Below are positions 39,401 through 47,068 of a DNA stretch of 64,000 bases, piece by piece. Position numbers and translations under genes: made by a program. The stretch is from contig NZ_AHIL01000043.1 of the NCBI RefSeq assembly GCF_000241525.1, forward strand, positions 310,001-374,000, given 5' to 3'. The notes under the pieces are model-generated. The model worked only from the letters and a program-made list of their open reading frames with translations. It had not been told where the DNA came from and did not search any database. Numbering within the stretch: the first letter of the stretch is position 1; each line of letters starts with the position of its first letter. The DNA is from Comamonas testosteroni ATCC 11996 (GTDB lineage Bacteria; Pseudomonadota; Gammaproteobacteria; Burkholderiales; Burkholderiaceae_C).

Positions 39401-39676
39401 GCTGCCATTGATATTCAGCAACTTGCACTGAACGTCAATGTTCACACCATTGGCCACCTGGATGCTGGCCTTTGAGATGGAGGTATTGGAAAGCGCCTTC
39501 CCCTTTACTCCCAAAGGATTGGTATCACTCCCCCAAGTCAGCCAGAGGATTTCATTCTTGTATTTTCCGTCTCCGCTGGTTGCATAGGCTGCCGAATTCG
39601 CCAGTTGCGGCAGCCAAAGCAGCTGCAAAATCAGAAAAATCCGCCCTAGCCAAGCAAAGAGATTAAGTCGCCCCAT
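33470..39676 (-). CDS. Giant GEVED/DUF11 repeat surface protein with OmpA-like C-terminus
   Basis: A 2068-residue exported protein. After the signal peptide (about 1-29) comes an N-terminal beta-rich domain, then DFGDAPASYG and a GEVED domain (about 270-465, ending GEVEDHAV). About six DUF11-type repeats of some 130 residues start near 475, 624, 760, 890, 1018 and 1149. Two different Ig-like repeats (about 1279 and 1384, DD-type start) and a seventh DUF11 unit (about 1487) follow. An SdrD-B-like segment (FGTVFDDRDRDGWQD, about 1625) and two tandem OmpA-type domains (about 1870 and 1970, FDTDKA...GHTD) complete it. Most repeats end in two close cysteines, likely disulphides. The OmpA end should bind peptidoglycan, leaving the rod outside. 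The start is the ATG at 39676; a TTG lies at 39682. Function unknown; adhesion or surface layer is plausible. Confidence 0.75.
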   Translation of the reverse strand: MGRLNLFAWLGRIFLILQLLWLPQLANSAAYATSGDGKYKNEILWLTWGSDTNPLGVKGKALSNTSISKASIQVANGVNIDVQCKLLNINGSLESYAPGGFGGDTFDDAYNIGGSGGANQLVAGLMTRSTTTSFQISCTSEFVGGATRTPIALRGFAIADAEAMAPGGTREYIVGAAKGNWHAIERFGSSSDPYFVEKSDTQLGTPAIGNSGDSFVKLTTGGTADGNRSVVTFLEFPVSQPAASQVMSFQIKGGGNTAIAVGVLTPFADFGDAPASYGAAMHLIDDVNLSSDGIGQNSIETVTALNVAYMQPPRTLYLGTKGPDSEPSSKFSADALGDDNSGQSASSPAFAGEENGWPANEKISVLKAGTTHTVSIACNLGTAGSGSAVVSGWIDFNQNGAFDSPAEKASGICSGSWAQLSWNVPVDVKSGTTFVRLRIGGVGVDVDKAEGVARDGEVEDHAVTILAPALAIIKSSNAISGAWTVDQAGALYRLTVSNRGSIPTGPGPAPYWKPLKVLDLMPDGVQPAWSGVLTTATGWNCSFSGQLVTCENASMHLGESGSATSQSSIELPVKITSQAATGSAITNYASVGGGMDPNNGGEPPAPGACSAANYCASTSVTVKAPAISVSKIALPADRSKVKVDDIITYTLQVSVKDSATLSPVVLTDTLGVGLEYAGIASNTGGFVEGGSASTRTFTLAAGVAPGNYSVSYRAKVLASAVSKVENKVVPSGGGNPSDPIPSVPACVTCSTEHSLESPLVTVSKSSDPVSGQMVKSGQTITYTLTTVVSRSQTVSPVVLSDVLGADLLFGVVVANDGFVLSGSGNQRVFTLPAGKLPGTYVLRYTAQVKANASSSANLTNVVTASGGGNPSDPGPGCTQCQTEHKKSDPKVEYSKSTTAVKAQEGDLIEYQVVAKVSDAQTTSDVVLVDTLGAGLEFDSVSSSGAWQISATPGSKSITLRLPAPSLPGSYKVAYKVKVTAGASNPLTNVVTPGAGGGTPPTCLAGARCETSTPLVVSDVRYDKELVGASGPVKVGDVLTFRLNVKVKNAPTLGELELLDTLGKGLAFVAVQASPVGWTVTNSGSDIKVTIPAGLVSGAAGAEQIHSLTYTAKVTPQATGTVRNAVIGSGYDNPSCAIACVTDTPVVKPEVVFSKTSPNTSARVGDIISYVVEMDVRNAALNEAVSSIVDNLSQGLEFVAVMPGPGISYSINGKALILTLAKETIPGIYRVSYSVRVLPDAITSVNNRVEGIPSDGGLTPTCGQAPCSVTTPVVREIDAVDDPLPSVNGATGSANAGNAYVNDTLNGVPVEPGKIVGTVITPATPINGGTVPLLDVATGVVSVPPGTPAGDYSIVYKICDRLAPTVCDTATITIKVTASPIDAKDDSYTGNRGSGGDQEVGNAYSENDTLDGKPFTPERITGTVTTPAQPIGGDPRVPVLDVVTGKVTVPSGTPAGDYVIHYRICEKLNPRNCDDAVIKVTVKPDESLLRIVKTASVRTVKIGDLVRYSLQVQNIGAVKVVNANVIDTAANGFTFVNGSMSAVGLGSAVSASGVRPVQFSGVTLDVGQTGTIVYMMRVGAGVRPGNHVNTAFARNGLGDPISNQATASVELVSDPLLDDSLIFGTVFDDRDRDGWQDSARISGLKAQGGFAPSAYIANSTTVDRGQGAEPAADASAPLLHGLALGSITARQSEADPVAKHTVVIHQKLKSLDFTDDFVLSNDQGVTVRMNAAGQTLIEKTGEAAAGRNAVEIDVERKISQGADGYGVDYIIKSTGIDERGIPGVRVASVEGLLMETDPFGRYHLVGVNGGRWERGRHFILKVDPSTLPAGAEFTTSNPLLRRITPGLPVRFDFGVQLNPEFMAGAQQTAEIELGSVLFAAGSTEIRKQYLAENGVIAQVAAKLQQYQGGELLISANGESEAVAFGRADAVRKAVIEQLSAPVQAATRVSVRGDVSDSGSLVSGVTANGAVLGNVLFDTDKAIVRPQYQALLQKVAAHLNAQGSGMVSIVGHTDVRASHAYNQKLGLARAKAVYEALLPHLSQGLKQKLQVQAEEGAAPAHRSNKKATRH

Positions 39677-40054
39677 ATTCAATCTCAGAAGTGAAATTGG
39701 AGGCGATTTTCTTTAGATCAATTTAGTTCTGAAAATTACAAAAATTTACCTAACTAAAAATTGCCAGATTATCTTGACAAGAAGAAAGCACTAAAACCCT
39801 CCCCGCAAAACCTCGGTAAATTATTGCCGCACAAGAAGATATCCCAAATTCAACAACCAATCGAATAGATATGAACCTCCAGAAAAATCTATAAGAAACG
39901 GATGAAAATACAAACAAAAAATAAAAAACAACATGTCAAATTGTTAATTTTTGTAAATTCCATTGATCAGCAATTCATTCAATGAATACAGATAATTAGA
40001 TTGGAATTTTTCTCCATATACCAGAAATAGATTAAATTGATTTCCTTGGAATAA
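39677..40054. other. Very AT-rich promoter region of the surface-protein operon
   Basis: A 378-base gap with strikingly high A+T (long A and T runs throughout, for instance around 39730-39770 and 39890-39960) in an otherwise GC-rich window. No gene is visible. It should contain the promoter of the two giant genes and is the sort of DNA bound by H-NS/MvaT-type silencers. The exact promoter cannot be chosen among many candidate -10 boxes. Confidence 0.7.
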
Positions 40055-40080
40055 AAAAAACGCCCCTCAGGGCGTTTTTT
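40055..40080. terminator. Intrinsic terminator after dsbB (bidirectional)
   Basis: AAAAAACGCCC (40055-40065) pairs with GGGCGTTTTTT (40070-40080) over a CTCA loop. It lies 16 bases after the dsbB stop and separates it from the surface-protein operon on the same strand. Confidence 0.9.
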
Positions 40081-40095
40081 GAAAATATTTAACAA

Positions 40096-40596
40096 TTACT
40101 TTTTTCGAGCCTGCAATAGAGTCAGCAGCAAAACAATCGTGAAAGCAGCAAAGGCTACAAACGACCAGTTGGCAATGGAGCCGCCCAGCAAGGTCCAGTC
40201 AATGGCCGCACAGTCGCCCGAGCCCTGGAAGATCATGGGAATGGAGCGGCTGAAGGAGTAGTGCTCGATCATTCCATAGAAGTCACGGCCACAGGTCGCA
40301 AACTCGGGGGGATACCACTGCAGCCAGCTCTGACGTGCGGCCACAAATGCGCCGAAGCCGCTGGACAGCAGAGCCAGAACGCCAAAGCTCATCCACCAGC
40401 CTTTTTGACCTCTAAGGCTTGCCAAGCCTGTGAAGATAGCTACCAAAATCAGTGCATAGCGCTGCACGATGCACATGGGGCAAGGCTCCAGGCCCACCAC
40501 ATGCTGCAGGTAAAGGCCAAACGCCAGCATGGCCACACAGGCAACGCTGATGAGCGCCAGGATGCGCCGCGGCGCGGTTTCAAACCATTGAAGCAT
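40096..40596 (-). CDS. dsbB: Disulfide bond formation protein DsbB
   Basis: A 166-residue inner-membrane quinone reductase that re-oxidises DsbA. It has four membrane helices (about 12-30, 42-60, 68-85, 140-160), the redox pair CPMC in the first periplasmic loop (about 40-43) and the second cysteine pair in the long second loop (ATCGRD and GSGDC, about 100 and 126). The start is the ATG at 40596; a TTG precedes it. It is upstream of, and on the same strand as, the cysteine-rich surface protein, although a terminator separates them. Confidence 0.93.
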   Translation of the reverse strand: MLQWFETAPRRILALISVACVAMLAFGLYLQHVVGLEPCPMCIVQRYALILVAIFTGLASLRGQKGWWMSFGVLALLSSGFGAFVAARQSWLQWYPPEFATCGRDFYGMIEHYSFSRSIPMIFQGSGDCAAIDWTLLGGSIANWSFVAFAAFTIVLLLTLLQARKK

Positions 40597-40689
40597 CAAG
40601 ATTCTTTCTGCGAAATAAACGGATCATGCCTGAGGCAAGGATAACGCCCCCCTGCACCTGCACGATTCCTTTCGCAGGAGACACCTAGG

Positions 40690-40770
40690 AAGCGCTGTCG
40701 CGCACCGAGGGTGCCGTCCCCCTCCCGCAACAAAGCGAGAGAGGGTGAAGGCGCGTAGCGCCTCAGGGGG
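40690..40770 (-). repeat. Dispersed intergenic repeat, copy A (after cysA)
   Basis: A GC-rich imperfect palindrome just after the cysA stop. Read on the minus strand it runs CCCCCTGAGGCGCTACGCGCC ... CTCTCTCGC ... GGGAGGGGGACGGC. The inner part GGCGC-TA-GCGCC forms a hairpin, and CCCTCTC pairs with GAGGGGG-like sequence. Copies B, C and D occupy the same place relative to their genes. Confidence 0.75.
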
Positions 40771-40772
40771 TA

Positions 40773-41900
40773 TCAAATCCCAGCCGCCTCATCCAGGAAC
40801 ACCTTGGCACGGCGCGGCGTCACCACCAGGGTTTCACCTTCGCGCAAGCCCATGTCCTTGAACTGCTGCGCGGGAATCTGGGCTTCGATCAGCCCGTCTT
40901 CACCGGCATTGCTGGCGTTTGGTGTGGTCTCTGAGGGAATAAGTTCCAGCCTGGCGATGGGGCCGACCACAATGGCGCGCGAAAGCTGGGCCACGATGCC
41001 TGTGGGGCGCCCCTGGGCGTCGAGATTCTGGCCCGGGGAATAGCGCTCCACTTCCAGATCATGGGGCCGCACATAGGCAAAAGCCTGACTGTCCTGAGCA
41101 CCGCGCGCATCGCTGCTGTCGAGCTGCATGCCTTCGTCCAGATAGACCCGGCCGTCGCTGGCGCGGCCCTTGAACAGGTTCACATCGCCCAGGAAGCCAT
41201 AGACAAATGGCGTGGCAGGATTGTCCCAGACCTGCTGGGGCGTGCCTTCCTGCTCGATCTTGCCCTGGTTGATGACCACCACACGATCCGCTACCTCCAA
41301 GGCTTCCTCCTGGTCGTGGGTCACGAAGATGGAAGTCACATGCAGCTCGTCGTGCAGCTGACGCAGCCAGCGGCGCAGCTCCTTGCGCACCTTGGCATCG
41401 AGAGCGCCAAAGGGCTCGTCGAGCAGCAGCACCTTGGGTTCGACAGCCAGGGCACGGGCCAGCGCGATACGCTGACGCTGGCCACCCGAGAGCTGCGATG
41501 GGTAGCGCTCGGCAATCCAGTCCAGCTGCACCAGCTTGAGCAGCTTCATGACCTTTTCCTTGATGACTGCCTCGCTGGGGCGCTCCTTGCGCGGCTTGAC
41601 ACGCAGGCCGAAGGCCACGTTCTCGAACACGGTCATGTGACGAAACAGCGCATAGTGCTGGAACACAAAGCCTACGTTGCGGTCGCGCACATGCACATCA
41701 GTCGTGTCTTCGCCGCTGAAGTGGATGCTGCCCACATCAGCCGTCTCCAGACCCGCGATGATGCGCAGCAGCGTGGTCTTGCCGCAGCCCGAGGGGCCGA
41801 GCAAGGCGATCAGCTCGCCCGACTTGATATCCAGACTCACGTCGCGCAGGGCCTGAAAATCGCCGAACTGCTTGCTGACATTACGAATTTCGATACTCAT
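40773..41900 (-). CDS. cysA: Sulfate/thiosulfate ABC transporter ATP-binding protein
   Basis: A 375-residue ABC ATPase energising sulfate import: Walker [10 protein letters not shown] (about 35), Q-loop FVFQHYALF, signature [15 protein letters not shown], Walker [13 protein letters not shown] and the H-loop [13 protein letters not shown]-like C-terminal domain (about 240-360) is present. The start is the ATG at 41900 ([13 protein letters not shown]); the upstream open frame is non-coding. It is last in sbp-cysT-cysW-cysA, 29 bases after cysW, and is followed by the dispersed repeat. Confidence 0.95.
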   Translation of the reverse strand: MSIEIRNVSKQFGDFQALRDVSLDIKSGELIALLGPSGCGKTTLLRIIAGLETADVGSIHFSGEDTTDVHVRDRNVGFVFQHYALFRHMTVFENVAFGLRVKPRKERPSEAVIKEKVMKLLKLVQLDWIAERYPSQLSGGQRQRIALARALAVEPKVLLLDEPFGALDAKVRKELRRWLRQLHDELHVTSIFVTHDQEEALEVADRVVVINQGKIEQEGTPQQVWDNPATPFVYGFLGDVNLFKGRASDGRVYLDEGMQLDSSDARGAQDSQAFAYVRPHDLEVERYSPGQNLDAQGRPTGIVAQLSRAIVVGPIARLELIPSETTPNASNAGEDGLIEAQIPAQQFKDMGLREGETLVVTPRRAKVFLDEAAGI

Positions 41901-41929
41901 GATGAATCTCTTGTTCTGATCCGGGCAGC

Positions 41930-42970
41930 TCAGGCTGCCTTGGCGGTTTTGTTCGTTGTGAGGCTGATCTGGCCTGGGCGCTCGGGTGGTGCTTCGGCTG
42001 CGGCCTTGGCCTGCTGCTCGGCACGCCACTCGGCGAGGGACTTGATGACCAACGTCACCAGCGCCAGCAGCGCCAGCAGCGATGCCACGGCAAAGGCGGC
42101 AGCCGCCTGATAGTCGGCATACAGCACTTCCACATGCAAAGGCATGGTGTTGGTCTGGCCCCGGATATGGCCGGAAACCACGGACACGGCGCCGAACTCG
42201 CCCATGGCGCGCGCATTGCAGAGAATCACACCATAGACCAGACCCCATTTAATATTGGGCAGGGTGACATTCCAGAAGGTCTGCCAGCCCGAGGCACCGA
42301 GCACGATGGCGGCCTGCTCCTCATCGCTGCCCTGGGCCTGCATCAGCGGAATCAGTTCGCGGGCGATGAAGGGGAAGGTCACGAACACGGTGGCCAGCAC
42401 AATGCCGGGCACGGCAAAGATGATCTGGATCTCATGCTTGGCCAGCCAGGGGCCCAGCCAGCCATTGGCACCAAACACCAGCACATACATCAGACCCGCG
42501 ACCACGGGCGAGATGGAGAACGGCAGATCGATCAAGGTGGTCAAAAATGCCTTGCCCTTGAACTCGTACTTGGCAATGCACCATGCGGCAGCCACACCGA
42601 AGACCAGATTCAGGGGCACGGCAATCAGCGCCGTGATCAGCGTGAGCTTGATGGACGAAATCGCATCGGGCTCGCCCAGCGACGTGACATAGACATCCCA
42701 GCCCTTGCGCAGCGCCTCGCCAAAAACGGACAGCAGCGGCAGGATCAGGAACACCAGCATGAAAAGCAGAGCCACCGTGGTCAGAACCCAGCGCACCCAG
42801 CGCGGCTCGGTCGTGGTCATCTTCTCCAGCTTGGCACTCTTGGGCGGGGCCGTGATCTTGTACAGCGCGACCAGCACCACCAGGGCAATCGCGACGATGG
42901 TGATGAGGTGTGCCCAGATGGGCAGCAGATTGGGGAACAGCGCTTGAATGGCTGCGTGAATCGAAGACAT
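41930..42970 (-). CDS. cysW: Sulfate ABC transporter permease CysW, with N-terminal extension
   Basis: A 346-residue inner-membrane permease. The CysW core (about 55-325) has six helices and the EAA loop contacting CysA ([24 protein letters not shown]). Typical CysW is about 290 residues: here 50 extra residues precede the core and include an additional hydrophobic helix ([17 protein letters not shown]). The long start is supported because AGGGAGG lies 7 bases before the ATG and that ATG follows the cysT stop by one base. A later Met51 would give a normal-length protein. Confidence 0.92.
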   Translation of the reverse strand: MSSIHAAIQALFPNLLPIWAHLITIVAIALVVLVALYKITAPPKSAKLEKMTTTEPRWVRWVLTTVALLFMLVFLILPLLSVFGEALRKGWDVYVTSLGEPDAISSIKLTLITALIAVPLNLVFGVAAAWCIAKYEFKGKAFLTTLIDLPFSISPVVAGLMYVLVFGANGWLGPWLAKHEIQIIFAVPGIVLATVFVTFPFIARELIPLMQAQGSDEEQAAIVLGASGWQTFWNVTLPNIKWGLVYGVILCNARAMGEFGAVSVVSGHIRGQTNTMPLHVEVLYADYQAAAAFAVASLLALLALVTLVIKSLAEWRAEQQAKAAAEAPPERPGQISLTTNKTAKAA

Positions 42971-42971
42971 C

Positions 42972-43829
42972 TCAGCGGCCTCCCTGCGCCTTGCGCTGCC
43001 ATGCCTGCAGTGCGTTGATCAGCAGCAGCAATACAAAAGAGATCAGCAGCATGACCACGGCCACGGCCGTGGCACCGGCCACATCATGTTGGTCCAGCTT
43101 GGCCATGATGATCAGCGGAGTGATTTCCGAGACCATGGGAATGTTGCCGGCAATGAAGATCACCGAGCCATATTCACCCACGGCGCGCGCAAAAGCCATG
43201 GCAAAGCCCGTCAGCAGCGCCGGGCCGATATGCGGCAGGATGACCTTGTAGAAAATCTGCCAACGCGATGCCCCCAGGCTGGTCGCGGCCTCTTCCAGCT
43301 CCTTCTCGAAGTCTTCGAGCACCGGTTGCACGGTACGCACCACAAACGGCAGGCCGATGAAAATCAGTGCAATCGCGATGCCCTTGGGGTTGTAGGCCAT
43401 CTGGATGCCCAGTGACTCGAAGTACTGCCCAATCCAGCCATTACCCGCATACAGCGCCGACAGCGAGATGCCGGCCACGGCCGTGGGCAACGCAAACGGC
43501 AGATCGACCAGCGCATCCACCACCTTCTTGCCGGGGAACTGGTAGCGCACCAGCACCCAGGCAATCAGCATGCCGAACACCACGTTCACGCAGGCCGCGA
43601 TAAAGGACATGGTGAAGGACAGCTCGTAAGACGCCACCACGGCCGGTGCCGAGACTGCCGCCCAGAACTGATCCCAGGTCAGGGTAAAACTGGCGGACAG
43701 CAGGGCCACCAGCGGGATGAGCACGATGATGCTCAGATAAAAAATGGTGTAGCCCAGCGTCAACCCGAAACCGGGCAACACTCGCTTGGCACTACGCGCC
43801 TTGCGGGGGGCTAGAGCAGCAGAGGACAT
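42972..43829 (-). CDS. cysT: Sulfate ABC transporter permease CysT (CysU)
   Basis: A 285-residue inner-membrane permease with six helices and an EAA loop ([26 protein letters not shown], about 185-210). It pairs with CysW to form the sulfate channel. ATG at 43829; an in-frame TTG lies two codons upstream. It is coupled to cysW and follows sbp after the dispersed repeat copy B (156 bases). Confidence 0.95.
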   Translation of the reverse strand: MSSAALAPRKARSAKRVLPGFGLTLGYTIFYLSIIVLIPLVALLSASFTLTWDQFWAAVSAPAVVASYELSFTMSFIAACVNVVFGMLIAWVLVRYQFPGKKVVDALVDLPFALPTAVAGISLSALYAGNGWIGQYFESLGIQMAYNPKGIAIALIFIGLPFVVRTVQPVLEDFEKELEEAATSLGASRWQIFYKVILPHIGPALLTGFAMAFARAVGEYGSVIFIAGNIPMVSEITPLIIMAKLDQHDVAGATAVAVVMLLISFVLLLLINALQAWQRKAQGGR

Positions 43830-43904
43830 ATTCAAGGACGAAACGGGGGGTGGATTTCACTGAAGGTCAATCAAGCACGGCCCAGCTCAAAAACATCGAG
43901 CAAG

Positions 43905-43980
43905 GGCCGTCCCGCAGCGAGGATGTTGCCCCCTCCCGCGCAGCGAGAGAGGAGGAAGCCGCAAAGCGGCCAAGGGGGAG
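43905..43980 (-). repeat. Dispersed intergenic repeat, copy B (after sbp)
   Basis: It lies between the sbp stop and cysT. On the minus strand it runs CCCCCTTGGCCGCTTTGCGGC ... CCTCTCTCGCTGCGCGGGAGGGGG. GCCGC-TTT-GCGGC forms a hairpin. It shares overall design and the CTCTCTCGCT...GCGGGAGGGGG block with copy A. Within the operon it may lower downstream expression or protect the sbp message (inference). Confidence 0.75.
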
Positions 43981-43984
43981 TAGG

Positions 43985-44986
43985 TTACTTACCGGGGGTA
44001 TACAGCTTGTCGAACTGACCGCCATCGTTGAAATGCACCTTCTGCGCTTCGGTCAGCGAGCCGAAGTACTTGGCCACGGTGAACTGCTTGATGGGCTTGA
44101 ACTGGTCGGCGTGCTTCTTCAGCACCGCTTCGGAGCGAGGACGGATCGCATGCTTGGCAGCAATTTCCTGGGCTTCGTCAGAGTACAGCCACTGCAGATA
44201 GTCGGTGGCCAGCTGTGTCGTGCCCTTCTTGGCCACGGTGCGCTCAACCACGGCCACGGGGTTCTCGGCCACGATGCTCACCGAGGGGTAGACGGCGTCG
44301 ACCTTGCCCTGGCCGAATTCACGGTCCACGGACACGACTTCGGATTCGAAGGTGATCAGCACATCGCCGATATTGCGCTGCAAGAAGATGCTGGTCGCAT
44401 CGCGGCCGCCCTTGCCCAGCACGGGCACGTTCTTGTAGAGCTTTTGCACGAATTCGGCCGCTTGCGCATCGGTGCCGCCCTTTTCACGCACCGAGCCCCA
44501 GGCGGCCAAATAGGCGTAGCGACCATTGCCGCCGGTCTTGGGGTTGACCACCACGACCTTCACATCGGGGCGCACCAGATCGGACCAGTCCTTGATGTTC
44601 TTGGGATTGCCGTTGCGCACCAGGAACAGCATGGTCGATGTGGTGGGCGATGCATCATGCGGGAACTTCTTGTTCCAGTCCTTGGCGACCACGCCGTTCT
44701 GGGCCAGAAAATCCACATCGGTGGTCGTATTAAAGGTCACTACATCCGCAGCCAGACCGTCATTGACAGCGCGCGCCTGGGCACTGGAGCCGCCATGGGA
44801 CTGGTCCACCTTGATATCCACGCCCTTGGTCTTCTTGTAGTGGGCGATAAAGGCAGCGTTGTAATCCTTGTAGAACTCACGGGCCACGTCATAGGAGACA
44901 TTGAGCAGTTGAGTCTGAGCCGAGGCAGCGCCTGCTGCTGCCAGTGCGATGGATGCCAACAATGTCTTGAGCTTCACGGAATGCAT
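43985..44986 (-). CDS. sbp: Periplasmic sulfate-binding protein
   Basis: A 333-residue solute-binding protein for sulfate. Signal peptide 1-23 (ending AASA-QT); the mature part starts LLNVSYDVAREFYKDYNAAF, typical of Sbp, with the QSHGGSSAQARAV and GGNGRYAYLAAWG anion-binding segments. ATG at 44986 with AAGG upstream; a longer frame from 45055 overlaps the promoter and is rejected. It is the first gene of the sulfate operon; a symmetrical operator-like site lies 22 bases upstream. Confidence 0.94.
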   Translation of the reverse strand: MHSVKLKTLLASIALAAAGAASAQTQLLNVSYDVAREFYKDYNAAFIAHYKKTKGVDIKVDQSHGGSSAQARAVNDGLAADVVTFNTTTDVDFLAQNGVVAKDWNKKFPHDASPTTSTMLFLVRNGNPKNIKDWSDLVRPDVKVVVVNPKTGGNGRYAYLAAWGSVREKGGTDAQAAEFVQKLYKNVPVLGKGGRDATSIFLQRNIGDVLITFESEVVSVDREFGQGKVDAVYPSVSIVAENPVAVVERTVAKKGTTQLATDYLQWLYSDEAQEIAAKHAIRPRSEAVLKKHADQFKPIKQFTVAKYFGSLTEAQKVHFNDGGQFDKLYTPGK

Positions 44987-45007
44987 GGTTCGCTGCCTTT
45001 TCTTGAG

Positions 45008-45031
45008 CAATGTGTATAGATGTACACATTG
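45008..45031 (-). promoter_or_regulatory. 24-bp operator-like inverted repeat before sbp
   Basis: CAATGTGTA (45008-45016) and TACACATTG (45023-45031) form a perfect 9-bp inverted repeat with a 6-base spacer, 22 bases upstream of the sbp ATG. The region beyond (45050-45110) is AT-rich, as expected of a promoter. The half-site TGTGTA is unlike known CysB sites but resembles GntR-type TGT-N-ACA operators. It could also be a hairpin in the 5' UTR. Confidence 0.5.
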
Positions 45032-45124
45032 TGCGAACGAGTCCTTAAAACTCAAAAGAATATATTTTTCTTTGTTTTTCTGAAATTCAATATAAAGAAT
45101 AAAACAGCACGCAAAGCCAACGCA

Positions 45125-45172
45125 AAAGTAGCTGAAAACGCTTTATCAGCAAGCGCTTTAAGCTATCAAAAG
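45125..45172 (-). repeat. Dispersed AGCGCTT/GCTATCAAAA repeat
   Basis: On the minus strand it reads TTTTGATAGCTTAAAGCGCTTGC then TGATAAAGCGTTTTCAGCTACTTTTG. It aligns with 11392-11441 on the plus strand; shorter pieces lie at 62356-62370 and 63158-63178. The GCGCTT...AAGCG arms form a stem. Confidence 0.5.
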
Positions 45173-45203
45173 TAAAGCATAATCGGGAACCTGGTCAAGA
45201 ATT

Positions 45204-45791
45204 TCAAGCCGCAAGTGCAGCTGACTGCAAGGGCCGGCCTGAGGTCTGGGCATTCCAGCCGCCCTGCTCGGTCAGCGACTGCAGCAGTGCCAGCCCCAGC
45301 GGCCAGGCGCCGAAGCCCGATTCGATATTGATATGTCCGGCGTTCTGCAAGCGCACCAGCTCGCTGCCCCAGGCCCTGGCATAAGCGCCCGCACGGCGAA
45401 TAGGGCAGAACGGATCATTGCTGCTGGCCACCAGCACGCTGCGATAAGGCAGCGGCGCATAGGGCACGGGAGCGAAGTCGGCCAACTGGGCGCGGCGCTC
45501 GGGATCGGCAGGAGCCACCAGCAAGGCGCCATGAACGCGCGCTGCAGCAGCCTCACCCAGATGTGCGGTCGTGATGCAACCCAGGCTGTGAGCCACGATG
45601 ACGGCAGGACGCTCATCGGCGAGCAAGACTTTTTCCAGCTCCCCAACCCAGGCATCGCGGTGCGGCACCAGCCAGTCCTGCTGCTGTACACGCACTGCTC
45701 CCTCCAGCTGCTCGGCCCACAGGCTTTGCCAATGACCGGGGCCGGAGTTGCGCCAGCCCGGCACGATCACGATGCGAAATGGGGATGTCAT
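45204..45791 (-). CDS. RBBP9/YdeN-type alpha/beta hydrolase
   Basis: A 195-residue serine hydrolase of the RBBP9/YdeN family: IVIVPGWRNSGPGHWQSLW at the N-terminus, nucleophile elbow AHSLGC (Ser at about 69), acidic residue in SSNDPFCP (about 125) and catalytic His in NAGHINIESGFG (about 152). The substrate is unknown; the family has esterase-like activity. It is a single gene between sbp and the LysR regulator on the same strand. Confidence 0.87.
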   Translation of the reverse strand: MTSPFRIVIVPGWRNSGPGHWQSLWAEQLEGAVRVQQQDWLVPHRDAWVGELEKVLLADERPAVIVAHSLGCITTAHLGEAAAARVHGALLVAPADPERRAQLADFAPVPYAPLPYRSVLVASSNDPFCPIRRAGAYARAWGSELVRLQNAGHINIESGFGAWPLGLALLQSLTEQGGWNAQTSGRPLQSAALAA

Positions 45792-45932
45792 GCTGCCTCC
45801 TGTAATCTCGGAGCGACAGCCAAGCCAGGGGAAAAAGCCCGGCGCGCTCCTGATCTGATAACAAGGCAGTCATTGTGGGCAGGGCCTGCACAAATCCCAA
45901 CGAATGTTTTGTTGTTACCTTATGGGCAGAAG

Positions 45933-46874
45933 CTAATGCAGCGCCGAGGCAGATGCAGCCTTCTGCGCGGCAGAGATGCTGCTGCCCGGCATGCGCTCAC
46001 CGAGAAAGTCCAGAAAATGCCGGACTGCCGGCGCCAGCCCGCGCCGCGAAGGAAACACCGCATGCACAATGCCGCGTGGAGGCGCCCATTGCGGCAGCAA
46101 CTGCACCAGAGTGCCTCGGGTCAATTCGTCCTGACACATATAGTCAGGCAGCCAGCACATGCCGCTGCCGGCCAGGGCTGCAAACTTCAGCGTCAGCAAA
46201 TCGTCGACCACATAGCGCGGCTGCAACTGCAGCCGGTGCTCCTTGCCTTCGGGCCCGACAAGCAACAGGCTGGAATGGCCGTCAACTGCCGCCATCGCCA
46301 TGCTGTCGAGCAACTGCAAGTCCTCCAGCGACCTGGGAGTGCCCTGGCGCTGCAGCAGGTCGGGGCTGGCCACCAGGATCTGGCGTGAGCTGTCGAGTCG
46401 CTTGACGACCATGGAGCCGCTGTCCTCTAAAGTGGCACGCACGCGCAATGCGACATCCACCCCCTCCTCGACCAGATTGACAGGGCGGTTGGTGACCTGC
46501 ATCTCCACCTGCACCAGCGGGCAGCGCTTGAGGAATTCGGGCATCAGCTCACCCAGCACCGTCTGCGCGAGTGTCACCGGACAGGTCACACGAATGGTGC
46601 CGCGCGGCTCGGTCTGGACTTCGGCCACAGCATCCGACGCGGCCAGGGCGGCATCGCGCATGGCCTGGCCATGGCGCAGAAAGGTCTCCCCCACTTGCGT
46701 CAGAGACAGCTTTCGGGTGGTGCGTTGCAGCAAGCGCACCCCAAGATGGGCCTCCAACTCGGCAACACGACGCGAGAGGCGCGACTTGGGAATACCCAGT
46801 GCTCGCCCCGCAGCGGCAAAGCCGCCGCGCTCGACCACTTCGACGAAGTACAGCATGTCGTTGAGATCCACCAT
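45933..46874 (-). CDS. LysR-family transcriptional regulator
   Basis: A 313-residue LysR protein. HTH at 1-60 (MLYFVEVVERGGFAAAGRALGIPKSRLSRRVAELEAHLGVRLLQRTTRKLSLT) and effector domain about 90-300 (GTIRVTCPVTLAQTVLGELMPEF). It is divergent from the azoreductase gene across 194 bases, so it most likely controls azoR, as redox-type LysR regulators often do with quinone/azo reductases. The inducer is unknown. Confidence 0.9.
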   Translation of the reverse strand: MVDLNDMLYFVEVVERGGFAAAGRALGIPKSRLSRRVAELEAHLGVRLLQRTTRKLSLTQVGETFLRHGQAMRDAALAASDAVAEVQTEPRGTIRVTCPVTLAQTVLGELMPEFLKRCPLVQVEMQVTNRPVNLVEEGVDVALRVRATLEDSGSMVVKRLDSSRQILVASPDLLQRQGTPRSLEDLQLLDSMAMAAVDGHSSLLLVGPEGKEHRLQLQPRYVVDDLLTLKFAALAGSGMCWLPDYMCQDELTRGTLVQLLPQWAPPRGIVHAVFPSRRGLAPAVRHFLDFLGERMPGSSISAAQKAASASALH

Positions 46875-47068
46875 GCATAAATCCTTGGACTCGATTGAAT
46901 TGATATTTGGAACGATCTATCGCATTTTTGCAGACTTATTGCCGAATCTAAACAAATCTACAATCTATCCCATTGCAATTCAAAACGAATCACTGTTTTG
47001 CCGCAACGCAGCATCCGGGCTGGGCAAGAAGTGCTCTCTTACTCATTTTTAGAGGTATAGGTACCAAT

